A stretch of 64,000 bases of DNA, from NCBI RefSeq assembly GCF_027596085.1, contig NC_072467.1, positions 2,839,361 through 2,903,360 on the forward strand. Reading direction: 5' to 3'. Below are positions 47,791 to 60,800 of the stretch, piece by piece. The translations under genes and the position numbers were made by a program. The stretch is from Anoplopoma fimbria (lineage: Eukaryota > Chordata > Actinopteri > Perciformes > Anoplopomatidae). The number at the start of each line of letters is the position of its first letter. Positions within the stretch are counted from its first letter, which is position 1. The notes under the pieces are model-generated. The model was not told the DNA's origin, searched no databases, and saw only the letters and a list, made by a program, of their open reading frames with translations.

Positions 47791-48764
47791 TGCTATTGTT
47801 CAGGTAATTCTGTTGTGGATATTTATAATCTAACACAATGGGGAAGTGTATTTAAATGTATAACTGCTACTTACAGTATGTATTTGTTCAGCAGAGTATC
47901 TGTTTTGTACCATGTTATCACACAGTGAAGTAGATTTTGATATTTTTCCCTTTAGACAACCCCCAACAGTTCTTCCACTACAAGTTGTTGTGTTTTGAGC
48001 GTAAAATCTTTTGGTTTTGACTCTGAAATAAAAAGAAGAAATGCAAACACGAAGAGGAAGTCAAATCCATTTTACTTCATGTGTCTGCAGTGAGGAGCAG
48101 ATATATACAGAGGACAGGTTCATAGGTGGTATTAAAGAAACATATTTCATGGATCACACTGGGTTTCTGGACTCCATGGCTCTGGGGAGAATACAAATAT
48201 AAATTGCGCATCTATGACAATATTTACTCACTTTTAGTTAAGCAAGAAGTAAGATTTCTGTGCAATAAATATAAGCAGCATTAATTACTGTATCATACAT
48301 GCTGTTTGTTAAAAGACTGCAAACTGCATGCCTTTGAGGTGTGCACTATGTGGTACATTCTGTGTGTATGCACATAATAAACACTTGTGCTGCCTGACAG
48401 AGGTGTGAATCTGAGAGCTTTTCTACCAAATGAAGTGCCAGCAGAGAGAGAAATAAAGAGATCTGCAGCTGTCAGGGGTCAGTCAGGCAGAGATTGCTTC
48501 TAGAGATCTTTTGAAAAAATCACACGTTTGAAGGCTTAGTGCTTTGCTGTCTCCGCATTTCAAGCTCAGATCAGTGGAATCAGAAAAAAAGGGAGAACAT
48601 GGGTTGGAGAATTGTGATGTTGGGATGGACATGGGAAGAGAGCTTTTTGGAAGGCAGGAGACAAGTCTTTTTACCTGATCCTTTTAGAGGAAGGAGGAGA
48701 GCCCAAGTTTCTGTTCTTACATTTAAAAATGTATCACACAATTAAAGCAACAGTGTCTCTAATT

Positions 48765-48865
<101 letters not shown>

Positions 48866-50309
48866 AAATGAAATGTACAAAACCTGCTACACTCCTCTAA
48901 TTTGCTGTGTGTGTGTCGGCAGAAAGAAGGAATGAAGGAAAACAACTCTGAAGTGTTTCATGACTCTCCAAAGGATTCAGTTTGTTGCTGTTGGACAACC
49001 TTTTAGTTAAAATGTGGAGCCCCTTTTTCAACAGGGAACACTTTGGTACTCTTTAGGCACAAGGAAACATAAATAAGGATTTAAATGAGGACTGTTATAC
49101 ACTTCATTATTAAGGATTTTCAGAATATAACTCCCCACTTTAGCTGTCACCTTGCTGTGGTTTTGTGTAACTTTTGATCTCTTTCTGATGCCTGAGCCAA
49201 ACAGGATGTCTCGCTGTAGCTGGGTTGATATTTTGTGGTGATCACATGCTAAGTCTGGTTCTTATTTCAATTATCAGACTACTATATTTGTCTGATTCCA
49301 TAGATTTTGAAGTTGCTTTTATTACACTCCAAAACAAGTTTCAAGTGTTGAAGTTAAGCAGTGAAGGAAAGAACATGAGTGGGCAAGTTAACACAAGGAG
49401 TATGTTGTATTTATTTGGTGACTTCTGCAGTCTGAAGGGAACAGAGGAGGCACAGTGTTTGATAATGAGCAAGAATTTGAACTGTGCAGCCAAGAACATA
49501 TAATACCCACATTTTGATTGAAGGACAACATTAGATAAAGTGTGAGAGCTGAATGTTGAAGATTAAATCAAATTATATTAAAAAAAATGTATGAGAAAGG
49601 TTATAGATTTTAACTTAAAACAGCAGAAAGGTGTCTCTTCACATGACACTGGTCAGACCATTGGTACACACCAAAACAAGTTGGCAGTTGTAGTGCGTTG
49701 TTGAGTGAGCTCTTTCAACCAGTCAAAGCTCAGGAAAACAAGAGTGTGAAGTATTTTTTCAGTTTGGATTATTGCATTTTAAGGCTGTTGGGAAACATTC
49801 ATTTCATATTGTTAAATAAGGACAAAGGTTTTATTTTTTCCCCACATAAGATTTGTCATTACAGTCCTGAATTGTTTGACTGGCTCTTTTAAGAAACTTT
49901 TAATTCAACAAAGCCTGAACTAAGATGATTCTCATCATTCTTTGAAGGTTTTGCTGGCTTCTTCCTCTACATTATATAATACTAGTCATCAGATATTTAC
50001 CACCAGTATGATTCACAGCAATGAATTGATAGATTTCATTTGATCGCAACTTTTTCTTTAAACACGACAGCCAATTCTTTAATTAATGTTTAAACTCTCA
50101 CCATAGCAGGAGAGACAAGATTTGACACTTTGATTCCTGACTTGTCTATCAGTGGCCCCTCAGCAAGGACTAACATTATTTGACAGCCAAGGTTTCAGTG
50201 TTTTAGAGGCTATTGAAGAATTTTTTAAACGTTGTAATAAAGTAAATCTGTTGAAGTTGAAATAAGAGAGAAGTAAACGAAAGAGAAATTGTTATGATCA
50301 AACAGATAA

Positions 50310-50322
50310 GGATCAAAGGTCA
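50310..50322 (+). promoter_or_regulatory. DR1-type nuclear-receptor element
   Basis: GGATCA-A-AGGTCA is a one-base-spaced direct repeat with one perfect half-site and one single-mismatch half-site, the preferred type for COUP-TF, HNF4 and RXR dimers. It sits about 10 kb downstream of nr2f1a in gene-free DNA. Confidence 0.35.
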
Positions 50323-52559
50323 AATAAGCACATTATGACAGATTTTTTGATTGATAATTTAGACTTTGAGTCTTTCAGATACAAGATAAAAAAAGACGCT
50401 TTTACCTTGAAATCCTAATGTTTTCAATCACAAGTAAGTTCTGGAGAAACATATCCTTGTTAATGTGAACTCTAACTTATGAGTGTGTGTAGTAACTGCT
50501 TCTTTTTTTTTCATATGCCATGTGATTTCTTTTGCCAGCTTCTTGCTGTGGAGACAAAATATGCAAATCCCATCAGATTTATAACACTCAGTGCCTTTCA
50601 GTTGTTCATGTGCTTCTGCTGTGGTGTATTATTATTTTCAAGGGTTCTCAGCAGGACATAAAAGGATCATAAGTTATTCTTCCACCTGACAAAAATATTT
50701 CATCCTCCCTCTGTTTCAAAGATGGACCCAAGTAAAAGTGATAATGACGTGATTTATTATCATCTGAATGGATGACGGTGTGCTGATTGCTTTCGACTGG
50801 GCTTCATGCAATGCTGCATATGAAACAAAATATAAATTGACAGGGAATGCTTTCGATGAAGTAAAAAATCTTTCATGTGACAGCATCACGCACTCATTAA
50901 ATCATCCGCAAAACAGGTGATACAAACATTTTCATTCAAACGACCACAAAGGAAAACCACTCGACTTCATTCATCTGAAAGTGGAAATGAGGGCTGAATC
51001 CTGTCGAAGAGAAAATCCCCTCAGTGAACTCTGAAGCTTTTGTTTCTGTTGGTAATATTATTCTTCAAAGTTTTTTAGACAACTTACTTAAAATTTGTCT
51101 TTCTAGATATTTACATTTGTGCATCATTTTGAGCTCATTGCATCAATTTCTTATATAATCTATAATTAAGGTGGCTGTTCAGACTCTTCCTGTCATTGAT
51201 AAGTAACAGTTTCTTTTTGTTGTCAAGATTTTCATTTTCTTATATACTGGCCTGTATAGGTTGCTCCAACATAAAGACCTCTGATAGGCCTGGTGTTAAA
51301 GAGCTCTGATCTGGGCCGTGACAGCTAAGTCCAATCAGCCTGTTCAACATGCTGGTTTGACTGTCACTTTCAATTTTCACATGACCCCTTGGTCCTAGAA
51401 TGGGGGATAAGTGGCAGAAAGTAGGACTGAAAGCTCATATTATTGGTCTGACAGCTTCACTCATCTGAAAGTAATGCAAAATGCAGTTCATATTTATACT
51501 CTGACCTCATGCTCAAACAGGGAATCTACTGTATCTGCATGTTAGGTTTTGAGAAAAAGGCCAAATTGGTGGATTCCTGCAGCACAATTCTTGAAAATGC
51601 ATATTAGTTTCTTTCTAATTATTCAGCAGATGTAACTGAAAGAAGAAGAAAGCAACTCATTTCACAGCTGCTTTGCAACAAAGACTTTTGTTTAGACAAA
51701 ACAACATATGGAGCAGTTTTAGGTGCAGAATTATAAAAATAGTTTTGCTTCATGGCTCAAGTGACCAGCAGATACAACATGTGGCTTCTTTTCTCCATTT
51801 AACATGATGAAAACACAAGAAAGCACAGTTTGTGTTGCCACTCGCACACAGCTGGTCATATTGTCAATATCCTTCCTGAAATGTTTTATCTGAGCCGTAT
51901 TTATGCTCATGTAGGTCATAAAAGAAGAGCGCTATCAGCGGTGGTGGATGTGGTCATTATCAGACATGGTGCTAGACAGGAGGGAGGGGTTCATTGTTCA
52001 CTCTGCGCTGCCTGCCCAATGACTGAATAAGGTGTGTTCATTGTTCATTCTCTCTGTGTGAAAGCCACAGTCTCCAGTTTTTCCGCCAGCGTTGTTACTC
52101 TCGCTCTATAACGGCGCCATATATAATGTGGTGACTATTAAATTCTGTAATTTGTTTTAAAAAAAGGGTTGTAAATGAGAGAAACCTAAATTGCTGGATC
52201 ACCTCCCACCATGAAAACATCCACAGTATAACAGCCATTTACCAAAAGACTGTAAATGAATGATGGTGTTTGGTTTTTAAAAAGAAAAAACATGTTCTCT
52301 CATCAAACTAAACATGTTAAACACCTTCCAAAAGAACATTCAACGTGGACATGATAGACATGAATAAGTAGAAACACACTTAAAGGTTTATCATATCCTT
52401 TTATTTGGCAATGCTGTCTGCTTCAATATCAGCCACTTGTCATAATTCAGTGACATCTCTGTTTGGTTTTCATAACTCCAGCAGCAAACATGCAGAGTTG
52501 GGTGACGGAGCATTAAAGGTTGCTGCTGTGGTTTATTTTTCTTGTATAATCCACACTTC

Positions 52560-52990
52560 TTGTCCCCTGCCTGCCCTCCTAATCCCTTGGCATGTGTTGG
52601 TGACATCACATGGCTACTGGCTCCAAGTTCCCGTCCCCCTGCAACTGTCATTAACTCTGTGAACAAATGAATAATGACTGGGAGACTCGCTGGCTCCCAC
52701 CACTGACCTTGGGTATTATTAGAGTGACCTCTCATTGGCTTGACCAAAAAACCTTTTTGATATCATTGCTGGAAGTACACTAGGAATGATGGCCTGTCTG
52801 CCGGCTGGGGCGGGGGGGAAGCCGAGCATTACACATGGGAAGTGGGGGTGATGCCGTCCCAACCACCAGTGTAAACCTATACTCTGCTCCTACTCCTGCT
52901 TCATGAATACTTAATTAGAGAACACAGCCTGAAATACACGACTCACAAGTCGCCTGACCTCTCTTTACCAACAATGCACAATATTTGGGT
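52560..52990. promoter_or_regulatory. Candidate conserved non-coding element
   Basis: GC-balanced unique sequence with GGTGACATCACATGG, CACTGACCTTGGG, a GAGTGACCTC half-site, and CATGAATACTTAATTAGAG. There is no plausible protein frame. Confidence 0.3.
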
Positions 52991-53230
52991 TTAGCCCGGC
53001 GACATGGTCAGGTGACATGTTTCACTGTAAAGGAGAGCCATTTGGGAATCTTGTCGCAGTTAGCTGTGTGATATCATCTGTGCAGAGAGAGGAGAGGATC
53101 AGTCAGGTGTGGCTGTGGGAGGAAGCATCTCCATATGTCACAGAGATGGTTCTCATAAGAACACGCTGGAAAGCACATGCTGATAGTGATCACAGCCTGC
53201 AGACACATGAGTGTGATTTATTGTCAGCTG

Positions 53231-53702
53231 CAGTGCTGGGAAGTAACTAAGTACATCTACCCAGCTACTTAAGTGCAATTTTCATGTATTTGTAAATCAT
53301 TAAATGCTTTATTTATATATTATATGCTTACTTAATACATTTATTTTAAAAGTCAAATTACTTGCAAATGTAGATTTTACACAACATATGAGTTTTTATG
53401 AAATGTTTATGTAGCTTAACTCAACTGCCCAACTATGTTTTGCCTGAAACTACAACAACATAAGAATTCTGAATCAATGTATCAGTAATTTTAATCCAAT
53501 AATATATAACTTTATATAAATAGTAGTGTAAGGGGCCATTCTGCATAATGAGTCATTTTGCTTTTGGTACTTTATGTAAAATTAGCTGATAATACTTCAG
53601 TATTTTAATTTATAGAAATGACTTGCCATGGAGTATTTTTACATCGGTGTGTTGCTACTTTCTCTTTTAAGTAAAGGATCAGAATACTTAATCCATTACT
53701 GG
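53231..53702. mobile_element. Degraded interspersed fish repeat, copy 1
   Basis: It starts GTGCTGGGAAGTAACTAAGTAC and ends GTAAAGGATCAGAATACTTAATCC with ATTACTGG, so the ends are roughly inverted. The inside contains TGGAGTATTTTTACATCG. These words match a very common teleost repeat that ends ...AAGTAAAGGATCTGAATACTTC. Class uncertain; no coding capacity. Confidence 0.6.
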
Positions 53703-53848
53703 TAAGTGTGTTGGTAGGAATCCATCCTTTTATCTGAGAAAACACTGGCGTAAACTGTCAATAGATAGGAGGAATAATGAATTAGATTTCACATAAACAC
53801 AGTTTACATACACGCATGATGCAAACATCATGATGTAACGTGGCGTTA

Positions 53849-54314
53849 TGGTGGAAACTAATTATATGTTAAGTACTGTGATAAAGGGCAATCATACTAC
53901 TTTATACTTCTACATCTTTCCATAGGGATATATTGCACTTGTTTTACTTCACTGCATTATTTTATGATAGCTGTAGTACTATTTACTTCGCAGATTAAAT
54001 ATGTGCATAAAATAATCTTATAAAATATGATGCAGCCTTATAGATAAAAACTAGCAGTATATAAAATAACTGAAATTACAACAAAGTAAAGCAACAAATA
54101 CAATAATGCATCAGTAAAATTAATCAAATCCTATAATTATAATATAACATTGAGGGATCTTTTTTCTGAATTATGAACCCTTTTACTTTTGGTAAGTACA
54201 ATCTTCTAATAACATGTACTTAAGTGACAGTTATAATACAATATTTTTTATTATTATATTGCAGCATTGCCAGTTTAACTAAAGTAATATCTAAATTACT
54301 TCTTCCACCACTGG
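53849..54314. mobile_element. Degraded interspersed fish repeat, copy 2
   Basis: It starts TGGTGGAAACTAATTATATG and ends AAATTACTTCTTCCACCACTGG, an inverted pair of ends. The inside has TACTTTTGGTAAGTAC and ATGTACTTAAGTGACAG, the same family as the element at 53231 and in the same orientation. It is more AT-rich and more diverged. Confidence 0.6.
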
Positions 54315-55762
54315 TAACTTTGCATGGAAACATAATTTAGTAACGGGTGAGGAGGAGCCACTTGATTTTTTAGAAAAAAAAAGTGTTCTTGATAAATCTT
54401 CAATTACAAAGCTCCACAGCAGCCAATAGGAAACGAGTAACGTATTTTTAGGCATTATTTTTAACATCTGGATATATTTCTTCTAATTAAGCAATAATAA
54501 ACGTAATGAAAACAGTCAGATTGTTAATCTTACCGTCTGTAATGGAGAGTCCGTCCCTATGTGGTGTATGTGAACAATACAAGACGTATAGAAGCTGTAG
54601 ATATTTGTGCACCGAGCACAGAACGAATAAATACCTGAGATGAAAGGTAGAGCCAGAGACAGGCTGATGTAATCAGTGCTGCCACATCGAGGGCTCTCCA
54701 TCATTACAATCTGTGGATTGCAATAAAAGTTTCCAGAATTGCACTGAACAACCCAATCTAAACCAATAGACAATCACAGCCTCTGATCTCAGTCCCAATT
54801 GAGACATATCCCAGCTGAATGTCTCAGAAATTAGACCTACTTGGTGTGTTCATGATCCCGAGATGGACAGATAGAGAGGCAGGTGCGTTCACTCTCAATC
54901 AATAAGATTCACTAAAGGTTTGTTATTTGCTGCAATTTATGTTTGGGACAATTTTACACAGAATTTCAGGAAAATGATGAAATTAAATCGCAATTATAGG
55001 GTGACAATTAGTGGTTTGGTTATGTTGAAATCACCAAAGAGTGCGACAGAGAGGAGGACAGAGAGGAGGAAACCCGGAGTGTGTTCACTGTGGAGACGGC
55101 AAAGCATGTGTGATTCACACGGTGTGGAAAAGTTCCGCGTCGGCAAGGACTATTTTTTCTATTTTAAATACACCAATTAATAGACTGATGCAGTGGTTAA
55201 AGGAAATTCCGTCGATTTATCGCAGTGGACGATTAAATAATTAAAATATGAAACAAATAATTTGAGCTACATGTAGATAAAAACAAACACATTTAGTTCA
55301 AAATCCCGTGTTTTTGAGTGTTTTGTACATGTCCGCGTTTAACAGCTTCATGTAACCGGTTATTTATTTATTTATTTATTTGTTTTTATAAATCGTTTAT
55401 TAATAATTAAAAGAGAAAAGAGTTCTGCATTCCGAATCCAACACACCTTAACTCATTTGTATTTTAAATATTTCTATTTGACTATAAATATAATTTGATA
55501 ATAATAATACTACTAAAAATGTAAAAAAAAATAATAATAACGATAATAATGAATTTATATTTAACATTTATATTTGTACTATTGCAGTGGCATCAGCCTG
55601 TGTAAGGTGGTCTGTATGTGGGTGCAACATCTCCTCAGGAGTCCCTCTGAGACAGATTCTGTCTGGAAATGAGTCGTGAAACACGGCGTGCTTTAAACCA
55701 GAAAACAGCAGGTTTAATGTCCACCCAGCACCTGTCATGACTTGGCTGTTGTTGACTAGCAC
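54315..55762. other. Gene-free downstream flank
   Basis: AT-rich. A TTTA run lies at 55361-55381 and ATA/ATAATAA words at 55500-55555. No exon is recognised. Confidence 0.5.
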
Positions 55763-55809
55763 GAAGAAGAAGAAGAAGAAGAAGAAGAAGAAGAAGAAGA
55801 AGAAGAAGA
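55763..55809. repeat. (GAA)n microsatellite
   Basis: About 15 GAA units, a pure purine strand. Confidence 0.97.
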
Positions 55810-57802
55810 CATGTGTGACATTAAAAGGATGGAGGATGTAAAGGAGTGGGCGATAAATGTGTATGGATCTGACCTGTGCCGGCCAAAGACCACATGTGAC
55901 CAAGGTGACCAAGATGATAGAAATCATCAGCAGAGCCATAATTACAGTATAGTTTATGGCTGGCTGCCTTTGCCAAAAACAGTAATTGGAGCACATCTCT
56001 TCTTTTCACCATAGAAAGCGTTGAGCTTTGAGTACGGAGGCAGTTGTGAAAGCAGTGATGGATACTATTGTCCAAAATTTGACCCTCTATTAACATCTCT
56101 TGGCAGCATCTGGATGCTGTCACCATGGAAGAGGACAAAAGTCATTTTCTCAACATACCAAATCCCCTCTTTTTAAATGCCTCCCCCACCAATAAATGGG
56201 TGGAGGCCAGCCCAGAAGCCCAATCTCTTCCTTTATCGCTCTCCACACTACCACCTCGCCATACTCCCCTTTGTTTTGCAGGTGTCTCCAATTACCTGCT
56301 AATTTGCCTCTAATCTTGGCACAATTCTTAATAAACATGTTTATCCCCCCTAAAACCAAAGTCGCTGCAAATCTGAGCGAACACATAGCTCTCCTCTGCT
56401 GTGCCATTAAAACAATGTGCTGATTTATTAATTCCAGTGTAAAAAGTATTGCAACCCAAGAGGTAAGTGAGGAGTGTCTCTCGGTGATAGATGCAGGTTG
56501 TCGGGTGGCATTTCATTATGAATTTTCTTGGTGAAAGATGAGTGCCAAGGACCAGTCAATTCAACACAGACACCAAGAGAGAAAGAGTGTTGCTAAGAGA
56601 CAGGGATGCTGCACAACTTCCATCAGGAGCTTGACTCTGACCTTATGCAAATTAGCTTCTGCCAAATCTTTTGTGTGAAAGCAACCGCGATGTGACTAAT
56701 ACCTGGCCTAAAAAAAAAAAAGAAGCTTTAATATCTAGATTCCTCTCAGAATGAAAAAAAAAAGCACTTTGGAAATTGTAACAGTGCAACAAATCCAGAC
56801 CCCAGCACACTTGTTAGGGTTTTAATTGAAATAAAGGAACGACTGAATGTCTAAATTAAGTGTACAAATGAAGACTTGGGGTTGCAGCTATAAACCTTTA
56901 ATTGATTTTGTCTGTCTGCTATGAAAGTGTGTTTTTTTTCCTAGAAAGAATGCTCTGAAAACTGTAGTGATATTTAGGAGCTGACATGTTTTCAAAAATA
57001 TCCCTGTGTATGAAAATCCAACTATCCCTGCAACACATTCAATTTAATGGAGAGAATGTGCTGCATCTTAAACTGCCTTTATTACACTGTCATTGGCCTC
57101 TATGCTGAAATCTACTTGATGAAGCAGAAGCATGACATTTCGCAGAGATGCATGGATTATTCACATGTGAGACATCAACACGGTGCCATTTTCTTGACCT
57201 GTATGTCATTTAACACAAGAATGATAATGATGGCTGGGGGTCAGAGGGGGTATGATGGCCGGAGAGGGCAGAGGGGTTGCGACCTGTGAGAGGGGCTGTA
57301 TCAGGTTGGGGCAGGTTATCTGAAGTGGATGCTGATAATGGCCTTTTAGACATGCCAGGTTTGATCCTTTCACCGCGGAGGAGGGAGAGTTAATCAATAG
57401 TCTGAGTAGATCAGTGATATGAGGTTACTGTATGAGCAACTAGTAAGCAGCCAAACAACAACATGGGCACACTGGTTAATTGGTTGGACATTTGACGGGG
57501 GTCAACATGAGAAAGAGAAACGATACAGTTATCAATAGGAAAATGTTATGAGCACTTTCTCGCAGAGCGTTAAAAAATCAAATCAATTGTATATTGATTA
57601 TACATTATGTTATTGGCTCTTTATGTAAAGAAGCATCTGGAAATTAGGATCACAGCATGCCCATCACAGATTAACTTGTGGGTGCAATAAACACAATTTC
57701 AAGGCATGGGCATAAAAAAAATTGCCATTTTAATCAAAGCTAACTGAAATATGGATCCCTTTCCTCCCGTGGTTCTTCATATTATGCAGGGAGAAGAAGA
57801 AG

Positions 57803-57805
<3 letters not shown>
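55810..57805. other. Gene-free downstream flank
   Basis: Contains the enhancer-like segment 56100-56450 (listed separately) and a G-rich patch at 57225-57400 (GGGGTCAGAGGGGG, GCCGGAGAGGGCAGAGGGG). No exon is recognised. Confidence 0.5.
56100..56450. promoter_or_regulatory. Candidate conserved non-coding element
   Basis: Complex unique sequence with CAGGTGTCTCCAATTACC, TGCTAATTTGCCTCTAATC, an imperfect hairpin around AATAAAT (GCCTCC...GGAGGC, about 56177-56206) and TGCTGATTTATTAATTCC. It reads like a homeodomain/E-box enhancer. No protein is recognised in any frame. Confidence 0.35.

Positions 57806-57857
<52 letters not shown>
57806..57857. repeat. (GA)n microsatellite
   Basis: About 25 GA units, followed by a shorter GA run at 57870-57882. 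Confidence 0.97.
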
Positions 57858-57863
<6 letters not shown>

Positions 57864-60800
57864 AGAAGAAGAGAGAGAGAGAGCAATACACTACCGTGTT
57901 CAAAGCCAACCTTGTCAATAGTACTCACAGTAGGCTAGGGGAGCGTAATAGCACTTCCCTGATTCTACATTGATATCATATAATCCAGTGTGCCCTGTTT
58001 CAGTATCATATTTATCTAACCTGCTGGGGGACAGGGTAAGGGGGACAGTGTCCCTGCTGCTAGGAGCAGACACATTACACACCGCCTTGTGTATTCTTAT
58101 TGATTACTCCCACCCCACAGCCCAGGGACCATAATTTAACTCAGCAGGCACTACAGTTAATACTGGAATTCAAACATTCCATCTACACTTCAAGAGACAA
58201 AAACAATTGACACTTTAAAAATGTGCAGGGCCTCTCTAAATGGGATCTGAAGGGAGAGGATCTCTATTTTCTGGTCTGGGCTTTTTTTTTTTTTCTTACT
58301 ACTTCGGTCTCCTTCTGCTTGTGTAGTTACTGTGTTGTTTCAGAGAAGAGCTGTGGATAAAGTGATTTAAAATAATTATAATATGTTCAGGAATTTGATC
58401 ATTTTAAGGACATTCAAACAGTTTGTCTTTCAACATTTTTTTTCAGTTAACTTCTCAAATATGTGGACATTAATAAAAAGCATCTGAGAACATTTTACAA
58501 TAAAAAGCACATCAGGTTTTTCACTTTATTTTATCGACTCAAATTTCCACTGAAATTTTGGATCATCAATAATAAAAACATAAAGATAGCTTGATTGGAG
58601 CTGTGTAGGCATGAGTTGCCTTGCTCAAAAGCACTTTGGTAACAGAAGTGGTGGGGAAGGCAGATGTCTAGTTCTTCCTCATTATGACTTTTTGAAAAAG
58701 AATCATCACTATATTGAAATGCGTAATAGCTGTACTCCTGTAAGATTCAACAAGATGAGAAAATGATTCAAGACAATTAAATTGCTTTATTTTCTGTTTT
58801 CTTTAAAAAGAATCTGACCAGAAAAACCTTAAACATCCCAAAAGCTCCTATAAGATATTCTCTGTGCAAATGTTGCTATTAGTGGGTTCAATAATGTCAT
58901 CAGAGGGGCTTCAGATAAACTCCTTATAATAACTTAAACAACCAAACTGTCTGATCAGGATGCTTTGGTCGTTTAAAGTGGCATCCACTGAAATTCACAA
59001 AGGCACGTTAAGTGTGCTAACAGCAGTGATATTGTTCTGTTATGTTGCTTACCAAAATATTTAAAATCACATTTTTAAATTCAACTCATCTTCATCCCAT
59101 TAATGCAAATGTACAGAGTATATATGTTCCCAATCATATAAGATTGTAAATTTTACATATCATTTTTGTAAATTTGTAAAATGTGTGAGACTTTTAGTAT
59201 CTATCGATTACACTGCAAGACAATTAACAAGTATTTTGAACCATTGAGTGTCCCTTATTGAAACCAACCAACATTAATAAATAAACACAGAAAAGTTCAT
59301 CATGTCTACAGGTGAACTCTTACCTACAATTCCGTTAACGAATCCAAAGATTATGACAAACACTATCAAAATTTGTATATGTTGATTCAGAGAGGGATCA
59401 AACCAGATTCTTTTAATAGATCAATGTGAAGTCCACACTGCCATGCTTTTTTAAAAGCTAAAATGAGCATCAGTTGGGATTAATATGCATTAATTAAATT
59501 GACTCTGTTTCCTTTAATGAGAAGGAAAGGATTTGATGTTAATGCTGTTGATCTCACAGAGGCTTCTATCCACCTAATTAACCAGTATTTCTGCAACACT
59601 AAAATAATCAATAAAAAAAGATACTTCATCACTGCTATGATTTGTATACTCAGATATTCAGATCATTAAAACACATCACATGCTAGCTTAATTTAGCAAC
59701 GACAGAAAAACGCTTTTCAGTTTGGAAACATGTTTCTTTTTTCGGTGGAATAATTAAAACATGCCTGTTTTATCTCAGCTTTTAGTCATAGTGTGTCAGC
59801 ACTCACTGTTGCATCTGTGTGTTGTGCAGAGATAGAGCGTCTGTAGAGGGTCAGGGAGCAGACTCCAGAGATCCATCCATCTCAATCTGAGGCTACAGCT
59901 GACACCTTACAAAGAGGTACAATTAATAAGGGCATTATCCAGCGGTAGGCAACAATAGAGTCCTAACGCAGAGACACCAACCTTGGGAGGCCCGGAGAGG
60001 AGACGAAGGGAGTGTGTGTGTGTTTATGGGTGGGGGAAGGGTGAACCAAAGTGCTTCAAATGGGATGCATTACAACCAATGTCTTAGGAACAAGAATTAC
60101 AATCTATTATATTTGAGCTTTATGACAGATGGTACCAGCTGCTTTGTGTGCTAAATGGGTCACTTACAGCAGCTCATCCTGCTTTCTTTAGGTGATAAAA
60201 CTCACGCATCTAAAATCTTAAATTTCCTAAATAAGATGTCAATTAAAATAATTCATATTTTTACATTATATGAAGTACTGTAAACTACTAAATTTAAGGT
60301 TTGAAGAGCTGAATAAAAGAAAAGTTTAAAAAAAGAGTGTAAAAAACAGCCCCTCTCTGCTTTTTGTTTGATGGCAGTCGTTTCAGCTTAAAGAGGCATC
60401 ATGAGGAGGAAATCTGAGATATTGATACAGCATAAACTGATAATGGAGCTCTCATGAAAGTGTCGTATCAGTGCAGGTTGAGTGCAGCACTATGGTTCAC
60501 AGGGAAGAGGGTGGAGACACCGCTGCACTGACATTTACAGCAATCCAGGAGTTGTTTGTGGTCACTGGACTGGAGACAAACACTGGACCCAAAGGTCAGA
60601 GGTTGAGGCTAAATTTCATCCACTGTGGAGGTCCCTCTGTTGGAAAAGACAAACAGAGAAAGCAGCCGAGGTGTGAAGGCTTCCTGCTGTCGGGGAAATC
60701 AATCAATCACAACTCCGACCAAAAGGAATACAGAGCAGAAGACATGCTGGTGTAAAATTGTTAAAAAGAGAACACATTCAGATACAAAATGAACTGACAA

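Noticed and set aside
58050..58070. CTGCTAGGAGCAGAC as a CTCF site
   Set aside because: Lacks the GGGGGC core.
60471..60755. Open frame of 94 codons, + strand
   Set aside because: More balanced composition than most, but there is no motif and no splice context to support it.
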